Origin: a virus
Length of the DNA stretch: 52,740 bases
Direction: 5' to 3' (one strand)
IMG/VR virus record: IMGVR_UViG_3300042945_000786
Location: 1-52,740 of that record
This document shows positions 47,239 through 52,740 of this stretch, piece by piece. A model generated the notes under the pieces. That model ran no database searches. It was not told the origin of the DNA and saw only the letters and a program-made list of their open reading frames with translations. Position numbers and translations under genes: made by a program. The stretch's first letter is position 1, and the number at the start of each line of letters is the position of its first letter.

Positions 47239-47567
47239 CAGTCGACTCCTTCCAGAACGGACACAACGCAGTCGAAGGACGAGTTCACGGCAGAGATGAC
47301 GCGAAGCCGTTCATTCGCCTCCATGACCAACTTCTTACCACTAACGAAGTCGTTCGTCATCCCTCCATTGATGCGAAGGGCACCAATCAGGCGCACAGAC
47401 GTCGTGTCAGCCTTGATGAGGTTGATGGTGACGGGTAGCTCAGAACCCGTGATGTTCGACAGGTTGAGCCCGATCACGATGGACTTTGTAGCGGCAGGCA
47501 CGGTGTAGACGTCAGAACCGCCGGTGCCGATGTTCTTGGTCGTGTAGTTCTTGAAGGTGTTCGCCAT
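47238..47567 (-). CDS. Small beta-rich virion protein, 109 aa
   Basis: It starts MANTFKNYTTKNIGTGGSDV and contains TKSIVIGLNLSNITGSELPV and INGGMTNDFVSGKKLVMEAN. This layout is common in small structural proteins of marine phages (decoration or fibre-base). It lies between similar-sized genes of the same kind with no gaps. Confidence 0.65.
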   Translation of the reverse strand: MANTFKNYTTKNIGTGGSDVYTVPAATKSIVIGLNLSNITGSELPVTINLIKADTTSVRLIGALRINGGMTNDFVSGKKLVMEANERLRVISAVNSSFDCVVSVLEGVD

Positions 47568-47570
47568 GGA

Positions 47571-47921
47571 TCACCCCAGAGCTATGACGAGGGCCAAGGC
47601 GATGTTCGTCGCCTGTGCCGGTGTGGTGACATCTTGGGCCGCTGCCGTCAGGTAGACAATCGAGCCGCCTCCAAGATTGAGCGGGGAGCCGCCAGTCGAA
47701 CTCTCGATGACCGACCGCGTCATCGTGGGGCCGCTCGAGGAGTAGACGCCGGTCCCGATCTCCCAGTCGTTGCCCGCCTCGATTGTGTAGCGGACCTCAT
47801 CGCCATTGCTGATCCCGCCACTCGCGAAGTTCTGAAAGCCAGTGACCGCCGGTCCAAGGGTGATTGTCCCCGTACCAGTCGTCGCCGTCTCGACCTTCAC
47901 TCTGTTGGCGAGAACAACCAC
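47571..47921 (-). CDS. Small beta-rich virion protein, 116 aa
   Basis: The GTG start at 47919-47921 follows GGAGAAGAA. The segment [52 protein letters not shown] is typical of a widespread small phage structural family in which the core binds neighbouring fibres. Exact role unknown. Confidence 0.65.
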   Translation of the reverse strand: MVVLANRVKVETATTGTGTITLGPAVTGFQNFASGGISNGDEVRYTIEAGNDWEIGTGVYSSSGPTMTRSVIESSTGGSPLNLGGGSIVYLTAAAQDVTTPAQATNIALALVIALG

Positions 47922-47930
47922 TTCTTCTCC

Positions 47931-48389
47931 TCACGCGATGCGGATGATCGCGTTGCTGGCATCAGCCACCGGGAAGATGATGGTGAACGTGCCGGTCGTG
48001 GAAATCTTGGCGCCGCCAAAGTCGAGCACGCAGACCGATGGGTTGGTCAGAGGACCAGCGACACCGTTCGCCGAGGGCGTGGTGTTGTAGATGAGCGCGC
48101 CATATGCGGTGATCGTCGCGGAGGTGAACGACAGGTCGGCGAAGTCGCAGAACGCTGTCGTGCCAGACGTGGCGGGGTCACCATTCGTCAGCGCGCCACC
48201 ACCAGCAACATAGGTTCCCGTGTTGGGAACTTCGTTCGTCGCGGTGTAGGTAGTCGTCGCGGCTGTGAAGGAGGCGCTGTTGTCGTAGAGCGCCAACTTG
48301 AAGGTGTCTCCGCCATTGCGGAAGTCATGCACGGCAAGCAGAAGCTCCTGCTTGAAGGACGTGCACATGTAGTTCCCGGTGAACGCCAT
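47931..48389 (-). CDS. Virion protein, 152 aa
   Basis: A strand-rich protein: FTGNYMCTSFKQELLLAVHD, DTFKLALYDNSASFTAATTT, TAYGALIYNTTPSANG, ISTTGTFTIIFPVADASNAI. This family is frequent in cyanophage and pelagiphage structural regions. Its start overlaps the stop of the gene above by one base. Confidence 0.68.
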   Translation of the reverse strand: MAFTGNYMCTSFKQELLLAVHDFRNGGDTFKLALYDNSASFTAATTTYTATNEVPNTGTYVAGGGALTNGDPATSGTTAFCDFADLSFTSATITAYGALIYNTTPSANGVAGPLTNPSVCVLDFGGAKISTTGTFTIIFPVADASNAIIRIA

Positions 48390-48664
48390 CAGATTCTCCT
48401 TAACTGCTCGGCGAGATCGGGGAACCCTGCCTCGCGGACCGTGTTGCTCACAGTGTGACGATCCTCACTGACCGCCATTGTAATGTAATACCGCACGACG
48501 TTCAACATTTGCGCTCGGAACGCGCGGGCCTGCTGCTGAACTTCCGGCGGGGCCGTATCGGAGACGCTGATGATCTTGTCGACGCACATCTCAGCGATGG
48601 TGTCCGGGGAATGTCCGCCATTGGACGACGCGAACACCTTCGCCATGGGGGAGCCAAGCATCAT
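48389..48664 (-). CDS. Helical small virion-region protein, 91 aa
   Basis: Helical and charged: SPDTIAEMCVDKIISVSDTA, PEVQQQARAFRAQMLNVVRY and YITMAVSEDRHTVSNTVREA. Such proteins appear next to podovirus adaptors. Overlaps the adaptor-like gene stop (ATGATG). Family not named. Confidence 0.62.
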   Translation of the reverse strand: MMLGSPMAKVFASSNGGHSPDTIAEMCVDKIISVSDTAPPEVQQQARAFRAQMLNVVRYYITMAVSEDRHTVSNTVREAGFPDLAEQLRRI

Positions 48665-49572
48665 GACGGGCTCCCAACCTTGTAGGTTCCGTCACGGTAG
48701 TCATCGCGCTTGGACCTGATGTCGATGCCGAAGAGGTTGGACATCGCCTCGTTGTACCGAGTTGTGTACAATTGCAGGATGTCGGCGTCGCCCTTCAGGT
48801 AGGTGTAGGCCTCGATAAGGCACCCGTAGAGCAGCACCGTCTCCGCGTTCTCACCGAACCAAGACGTGCCGTCAGCGTTGAGTACGGCGTTAACAGGTAC
48901 CGAGAAGAGCGAACCGCCGCCAAGCGTAACGTTGCTGGCCGCTAGCACGTCTCCAGCGACGTAGAGGGCTCCGGGATCGGAGATCGTCACGGCGGTCACG
49001 CTGCCACCAGAAACGGTGATGTTGGCGCGAGCGCCCGTCCCAGAGCCTCCTGTGAGGGGGATATCCCAGTACCGCCCGTTGACGTAGCCGCTACCACCAG
49101 CAATGGCCCCAAGGCCAGAGATGGAAGACTGCACAATCGACGGCGGGTCATAGTAGTAGTGAAGCTCAACCGTGAAGCCGTCACTGGGAGTGGGGGCGAG
49201 GATGAAGTTGCCCTGAGCAGACACAAGGCCATCCCCATCGAACTGGGCGTAGTACTTTGGCACACCGGCGGAGGACTGCTGCGGGTAGGCCTCACGGAGG
49301 AAGTTCACGTCCTTGTCGATGAGGTAGTTGTAGGAGTTGCTGGCGTCGATGACAGCAAGCGAGAAGACGGACAGGAAGTCCGTGGGGCGCTGGAGGTAGG
49401 GGTTGTTAGGTGTGAGGGTCGTCGTAGCGTTGCGGCGCAACTCAGGGATCATCACGGAACGGACGATCCGCTCCTCCGCCTGCCTGATGAAGCGGGGGAT
49501 GTTCTCGACGAAGGACGTCTCGAAGCTCTCCGTGTAGTTCTTGATCGCGTCCGCAAGCTCGATGTAGTTCAT
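48661..49572 (-). CDS. Adaptor-like protein (DUF6682/T7 gp11-type) with beta-domain insertion, 303 aa
   Basis: The N-terminus MNYIELADAIKNYTESFETS, ENIPRFIRQAEERIVRSVMI and YLQRPTDFLSVFSLAVID, and the C-terminal AETVLLYGCLIEAYTYLKGD with YTTRYNEAMSNLFG, match podovirus adaptor/head-tail connector proteins. Residues about 155-240 are a Gly-rich beta insertion (GGSGYVNGRYWDIPLTGGSG, then TGARANITVSGGSVTAVTIS) not needed for the core fold. Likely joins the portal to the nozzle. Confidence 0.72.
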   Translation of the reverse strand: MNYIELADAIKNYTESFETSFVENIPRFIRQAEERIVRSVMIPELRRNATTTLTPNNPYLQRPTDFLSVFSLAVIDASNSYNYLIDKDVNFLREAYPQQSSAGVPKYYAQFDGDGLVSAQGNFILAPTPSDGFTVELHYYYDPPSIVQSSISGLGAIAGGSGYVNGRYWDIPLTGGSGTGARANITVSGGSVTAVTISDPGALYVAGDVLAASNVTLGGGSLFSVPVNAVLNADGTSWFGENAETVLLYGCLIEAYTYLKGDADILQLYTTRYNEAMSNLFGIDIRSKRDDYRDGTYKVGSPS

Positions 49573-49585
49573 TTGAACTTCTACC

Positions 49586-49903
49586 TCACGATGTGGTCAC
49601 GGTGACTGTGCCAACGGAAGCAGTCATCTGCTGCACGGGGTTCCAGACTGGGTTCCAGCCCCAGATGGCGTTGGCCTCTGCCTGACTGGTGTCGGGGCGG
49701 GGGTCGCGCAGGGACTGCGGGTCGTTGATCTTTACGCGGCCAAGGAAGTTCTGCGGCTGATCGGGGTCGGCGACGTCCTTCCCCACACGGAAGCCGGTCT
49801 TGGTGCCGTTGTTGTACTCCCAGACAAGCTCGTTCAGGGGGTAGCGGAACCCCGTCTTGTCGCAGAAGCCGAATGCCTTTGATCCTCGAGCGTAGGCGGG
49901 CAT
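49586..49903 (-). CDS. Virion protein with WNPVWNP motif, 105 aa
   Basis: It starts MPAYARGSKAFGFCDKTGFR and holds YPLNELVWEYNNGTKTGFRV, then an Asp/Pro-rich part and AIWGWNPVWNPVQQM. This family occurs between connector genes in marine podoviruses and myoviruses. It starts with TGATG overlap with the connector gene above. Confidence 0.65.
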   Translation of the reverse strand: MPAYARGSKAFGFCDKTGFRYPLNELVWEYNNGTKTGFRVGKDVADPDQPQNFLGRVKINDPQSLRDPRPDTSQAEANAIWGWNPVWNPVQQMTASVGTVTVTTS

Positions 49904-50577
49904 CACACACCGAACGTGTAGAAGGGGGCGAACTGGACGGAGGCGCGCTCTTGATCCTCACCGGAGGCAAGGGCGAACTGGTCCTCGTATATCTGGCGCA
50001 GCGGCTCAACACGCATCGCTGCATCGGGCTTCTTCATAGCGACGTGGTAGGCAAGCCCGGCCACGAGGGCTGGCACAAAGCGGGGCGGGATCGAGGCGGA
50101 GCCACTGATGCCAGACGAGAGACCGTCAATGCCCTTCAGCCGGTAGTAGACCAGCGTGTAGGGCGTGGTGTTGTCAGGCACAGGCCAGAGCGTGACCTTC
50201 GTCTCCGTAGCTAGACGCTGGACGTAGATTTGAGTGGGCCTGCCTTGGGTGTTCTTGTTGGTCTGCTGTGCGTAAGTAGATACGCTGATGCGCTCGAGGG
50301 CTGTGTCGATCTGGGAGGTTCCACTTCCGGTGCGTAGTTGGTGCTCGATGATGTCGATGGTATTGGCCGGAAGAGTATAGGTGTGGGTTCCTGCGGTGAG
50401 AGCCTGCGTACCAGCCTCGATAGTGAAGAGATTAAGCCCACGGTTCTGCCACTCCAGCGTGAGGATGTTGAGGCTGCGACGGATTGTCTTCAGGTCATAG
50501 CCAGAGCGCATCTCAAGGCCTGCGCGCTCGTAGGCCTCCTCGAAGAGTTCTGACAGGTCAGGAACGACGACTGGCAT
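49903..50577 (-). CDS. Head-tail connector/adaptor protein, 224 aa
   Basis: The N-terminus DLSELFEEAYERAGLEMRSG, DLKTIRRSLNILTLEWQNRG and TYTLPANTIDIIEHQLRTGS are typical of the P22 gp4-like/T7 gp11-like adaptor family. C-terminal helices (PALVAGLAYHVAMKKPDAAM, EPLRQIYEDQFALASGE) are also family-like. It attaches the tail to the portal ring. Confidence 0.74.
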   Translation of the reverse strand: MPVVVPDLSELFEEAYERAGLEMRSGYDLKTIRRSLNILTLEWQNRGLNLFTIEAGTQALTAGTHTYTLPANTIDIIEHQLRTGSGTSQIDTALERISVSTYAQQTNKNTQGRPTQIYVQRLATETKVTLWPVPDNTTPYTLVYYRLKGIDGLSSGISGSASIPPRFVPALVAGLAYHVAMKKPDAAMRVEPLRQIYEDQFALASGEDQERASVQFAPFYTFGV

Positions 50578-50837
50578 TACTTGGTGCTCCTGTGTCTCGC
50601 TGTCTTCTTGGCGACGCTCTTCGGTTGTGCCACGAACTGCTTGCCTTTGCGAGTGCCTTCACGCTTCGCCTTGGTGGTTGCAGCGTACTCAGCGGGGGAC
50701 AGGGACTTGATGGCGCTCTCCGGCAGGTAGCGTTCCCCAGTGGCCCCTGAGCCCTGCGTAGATGGCTTACCAGACTTGGTCCGCCACTTCTGCTTGGTCC
50801 ATGCCTTGAGGCTCTGCTGCGGTCCCTTGAGCGGCAT
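50577..50837 (-). CDS. Basic DUF5872-like protein, 86 aa
   Basis: Lys/Ser/Thr-rich: KWRTKSGKPSTQGSGATGER, YLPESAIKSLSPAEYAATTK, GTRKGKQFVAQPKSVAKKTA. This is the conserved DUF5872-type sequence found in viral genomes and elsewhere, with unknown role; the high charge suggests nucleic-acid binding. It shares one base with each neighbour. Confidence 0.72.
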   Translation of the reverse strand: MPLKGPQQSLKAWTKQKWRTKSGKPSTQGSGATGERYLPESAIKSLSPAEYAATTKAKREGTRKGKQFVAQPKSVAKKTARHRSTK

Positions 50838-51019
50838 CAGTCCCTATAGCCCCCACCCTTGGCCTTGTATTGCTGTGCCAGCATCTGCGCCTTCCTCGCG
50901 CTCCACTGACCCGGCTTCCCACCCTTGCCGCCCGACTTGATGCTCTCGAACAGAGCCTTCCTCATGGAAGGCTTCGTGTAGTTCCCAGCCTCATTGACGC
51001 GCGACTTGGGCTTCTTCAT
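50837..51019 (-). CDS. Basic KGGKPGQWSARKAQ protein, 60 aa
   Basis: MKKPKSRVNEAGNYTKPSMR, then GGKGGKPGQWSARKAQMLAQ and YKAKGGGYRD: a short, strongly basic protein well known from marine phages with unknown function. It resembles the second half of DUF5872-type proteins. It sits in a run of small basic genes between the connectors and the next virion protein. Confidence 0.7.
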   Translation of the reverse strand: MKKPKSRVNEAGNYTKPSMRKALFESIKSGGKGGKPGQWSARKAQMLAQQYKAKGGGYRD

Positions 51020-51255
51020 CAGACCACACGCCCCTTGGTGTGACCCTTCATGCAGGCCCCATCACCGCGAGTAACCTTGCCGCCCATGGCCATCTTCTTG
51101 ACTTTACCACCGTAGCGCATGGCCTTGGCATCGCCGGTGACGTCGCCGACTTCCATGCCGCGCTCTTGAGCGGTCTTGTCTTTCTTCTTCATCAGGTTGC
51201 GGAGGGCCAGCGCGCCGATGCCGCCAGCAACGAGAGGGAGGATAGGGATTGCCAT
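51019..51255 (-). CDS. Small basic protein with hydrophobic N-terminus, 78 aa
   Basis: MAIPILPLVAGGIGALALRN is a possible transmembrane helix, followed by LMKKKDKTAQERGMEVGDVT and Gly/Lys/Met-rich repeats (YGGKVKKMAMGGKVTRGDGA). The KMAMGGKV and similar Gly-Lys-Met units recur in the next gene upstream. Family not named. Confidence 0.6.
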   Translation of the reverse strand: MAIPILPLVAGGIGALALRNLMKKKDKTAQERGMEVGDVTGDAKAMRYGGKVKKMAMGGKVTRGDGACMKGHTKGRVV

Positions 51256-51265
51256 GTCCGATCTC

Positions 51266-51499
51266 CTACTTCGACTTCATCATGCACATGCCAGCCGCTT
51301 TGCACTTGGCTGGCGATTTACACATCGAGCAGGCCTTGAAGGCCTTGCCGCCCTTGGCCATCTTGCCGACACCGTCAGCGGCGAAGGCGGGAACCTTCTT
51401 CCCGTCCTTCTCGACCATCTTCAGTTTGCCACCGGCAGCCATCTTCTTGCTGGAGGGGGCAGTCGCGATCTGCTTGCCCATGTTCCCACGGCTCATCAT
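51266..51499 (-). CDS. Cys/Lys/Met-rich small protein, 77 aa
   Basis: The N-terminus SSKKMAAGGKLKMVEKDGKK is repetitive and basic; the C-terminus KACSMCKSPAKCKAAGMCMM has four Cys in CxxC...C...C spacing, likely a zinc site. Neighbouring genes overlap by four bases (ATGA). Possibly a DNA-associated virion protein; unproven. Confidence 0.6.
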   Translation of the reverse strand: MMSRGNMGKQIATAPSSKKMAAGGKLKMVEKDGKKVPAFAADGVGKMAKGGKAFKACSMCKSPAKCKAAGMCMMKSK

Positions 51500-51636
51500 T
51501 TCTTCGGTCCCTTCTTGGCGACACCCTTGATAGTGCCCTTGTTCTCGGAGGCGTAGAACACACGCTCTCCGCGCTCCTTGCCATACTGCTTCTGCATGGC
51601 CTTCTTGATCTTCTCGCCCTTCTTCGTCAGCGGCAT
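51496..51636 (-). CDS. Small basic protein MPLTKKG type, 46 aa
   Basis: MPLTKKGEKIKKAMQKQYGK, then ERGERVFYASENKGTIKGVA and KKGPKK: a widely conserved short phage protein of unknown role. The start ATG at 51634-51636 is internal to a longer frame but is the family start. Strongly basic, suggesting DNA or RNA contact. Confidence 0.7.
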   Translation of the reverse strand: MPLTKKGEKIKKAMQKQYGKERGERVFYASENKGTIKGVAKKGPKK

Positions 51637-51643
51637 GATACCC

Positions 51644-51904
51644 TCAGCAGTTCCAAGCCCGTAGGCTCTTGTTGATGCGAGAATCAGGATCGTTCCGAGT
51701 CTTCTCACTGGTGAGCTTCTTCTTCATCCCGGACATCCGGGCGCAGAAGCTCTTGCGCCGACCGGCGTCAGCCTTCGTCTTGGGGTTCGGCGCCGGGGGC
51801 TTGAGGTTCATGCCCTGAGCCTTGGCAGAGGCGCGGCCCTTGGCGTTGAGACCACCCTTCGGGTCTTTGCCTTCCTTGCGTGTCCATGCGGGAGACTTAG
51901 CCAT
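51644..51904 (-). CDS. Basic DUF6321-like protein, 86 aa
   Basis: MAKSPAWTRKEGKDPKGGLN, AKGRASAKAQGMNLKPPAPN and RRKSFCARMSGMKKKLTSEK, with NDPDSRINKSLRAWNC at the end, match a conserved basic phage protein (DUF6321-like) seen in cyanophages and pelagiphages. The start ATG at 51902-51904 overlaps the previous gene's stop by eight bases. Function unknown; two Cys near the middle and end. Confidence 0.72.
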   Translation of the reverse strand: MAKSPAWTRKEGKDPKGGLNAKGRASAKAQGMNLKPPAPNPKTKADAGRRKSFCARMSGMKKKLTSEKTRNDPDSRINKSLRAWNC

Positions 51905-52673
51905 TTGACACCAGAAGGAGAATGAACATCGAAGATGCTTCGTTGTTGTTGGAGCTACCCTGCGCCGTCGCCTCAATGGTCGTCTTCTCTGGAATCCGCA
52001 GCGGGTACTCGAACACATAGTCCGCGACGCCATTGTTGACCGTAGTAATCGCGGCGGTCCTGCGGATGTTGTCTTGCCCTATCGTCAGAAGGCGACCAGT
52101 AACCTGCGCGCTACCACCGGGCTGGCCAGCCGAGAACAGACCCTGAGACACATATGCCGTGTACCCAGCCGGGACCGTGTAGCTACCGGTGATCCGTTGG
52201 TTGTAGTCGAACTTGATGAGGTCGTACACGGTTGCCGGTACGCCTGCGGTGACAACACCGGCGCCGAAGTAGATGTCCCCTGCGGCAGACAAGCCAGAAC
52301 CTGCGGTCGCGATGTGGGCGTTGTTGATGTGCAGGTACGAGTTCGTAGTGAGGACCTCTGTCTGACCATTCAGCGTCACAGTCTCACTGATCTCGGCATA
52401 GTTGGCATCAAGTCCAGACAGAAATACCGTGCGCGCACCAGTACCGTTGGCAGTGTCATTGGCATTGCTCGACGAAACCTTCAGTTGCGCAGCGGGGGAA
52501 GGGAACGTCAGAATGCCCGTGTAGGGCCACACTGTCACCCTAGTCGTGTCAACGTCCGGATTGTAGCCGAAGATAACGACGCTCCTGTGCCCCGTGATCT
52601 GTCCACGGGAGACTTGAAGATCAAATGGCTCGGTAAGCCCAAACCGAGAGATGGAAGAAAGTTCCCGAGCCAT
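51897..52673 (-). CDS. Virion structural protein, 258 aa
   Basis: A strand-rich protein: LSSISRFGLTEPFDLQVSRG, HRSVVIFGYNPDVDTTRVTV, WPYTGILTFPSPAAQLKVSS, later AGDIYFGAGVVTAGVPATVY and SQGLFSAGQPGGSAQVTGRL. This family is common just after the capsid genes of marine podo- and myoviruses and is likely a head decoration or tail-associated protein. GAGGAGCAAGG precedes the ATG. Confidence 0.65.
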   Translation of the reverse strand: MARELSSISRFGLTEPFDLQVSRGQITGHRSVVIFGYNPDVDTTRVTVWPYTGILTFPSPAAQLKVSSSNANDTANGTGARTVFLSGLDANYAEISETVTLNGQTEVLTTNSYLHINNAHIATAGSGLSAAGDIYFGAGVVTAGVPATVYDLIKFDYNQRITGSYTVPAGYTAYVSQGLFSAGQPGGSAQVTGRLLTIGQDNIRRTAAITTVNNGVADYVFEYPLRIPEKTTIEATAQGSSNNNEASSMFILLLVSNG

Positions 52674-52682
52674 CCTTGCTCC

Positions 52683-52740
52683 TCACGACCAGAAGATCGT
52701 TGCCGCTGTGACGTTGGTGGCAGTAGAGACATGCGGGTCG
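52683..52740 (-). CDS. C-terminal fragment of a late gene (runs off right edge)
   Basis: The last 18 codons of a minus-strand gene read DPHVSTATNVTAATIFWS before the TGA at 52683-52685. It abuts the ribosome site of the 258-aa virion gene. Too little is present to identify it; by position it belongs to the head or early tail genes. Confidence 0.4.
   Translation of the reverse strand, partial: DPHVSTATNVTAATIFWS

Noticed and set aside
1-52740. tRNA or rRNA genes
   Set aside because: I saw no cloverleaf with an intact T-loop/anticodon pattern on reading both strands; a tRNAscan-SE run would settle this.

Overview
The window is a 52.7-kb piece of a tailed double-stranded DNA phage genome, moderately GC-rich by eye, with densely packed, often overlapping genes. 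The virion genes point to a short-tailed, podovirus-like particle. I see P22/T7-like adaptor and nozzle proteins, several internal (ejected) virion proteins and many small fibre proteins, and no tape measure, sheath or baseplate. Neither end is a natural end. The first 97 bases hold the 5' end of a minus-strand gene, probably the large terminase, and the last 58 bases hold the 3' end of another minus-strand gene. Portal and major capsid genes are therefore missing and probably lie beyond the ends of the window. No photosynthesis gene is visible. The host cannot be read from the sequence; a heterotrophic proteobacterium is an inference.

Layout. (1) 1-1459, minus: start of a probable terL, a 770-base non-coding block (three hairpins, a 250-base TA-rich tract, iteron-like repeats and a perfect G-quadruplex motif), then terS. 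(2) 1.6-10.9 kb, plus: an early/accessory run of about 30 small genes. Several are separated by a repeated hairpin plus an almost invariant ribosome-binding leader. It includes a damaged MoxR ATPase/VWA-metallopeptidase module. It ends at a strong hairpin shared with the converging minus genes. (3) 10.99-13.73 kb, minus: a DUF6378 protein, a T7/Twinkle-type primase-helicase and a RusA resolvase, with a second AT-rich repeat region upstream of the primase. (4) 13.78-17.44 kb, plus: a recombination cassette (PD-(D/E)XK/Cas4-like exonuclease, Sak3/DUF1071 annealing protein, SSB, HNH protein) with two excisionase/AlpA-like regulators. (5) 17.5-52.74 kb, minus: one apparently uninterrupted late block of about 35 kb. 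In transcription order it holds small basic proteins, adaptor and nozzle-type proteins, fibres, two bilin-pigment genes, lysis genes and internal virion proteins. It finishes with a single 2989-codon gene.

The most unusual content is the overlapping pair at 39.4-40.6 kb inside the fibre region: a heme oxygenase and a ferredoxin-dependent bilin reductase of the PcyA/PcyX type. Together they would convert heme to biliverdin and then to a phycobilin such as phycoerythrobilin. PcyX-type viral pathways are known from environmental sequences; what is notable here is the setting, in a late structural operon of a podovirus-like genome. Other striking items are the giant polyvalent ejection protein (HExxH protease-like motif, PBECR-type nuclease-like segment, LPD38-type C-terminus), an out-of-frame ORF nested in the endolysin gene whose codon bias is better than that of the overlapping endolysin linker, an origin-like block, and a small early protein that ends in an SSB-type DEIPF tail.
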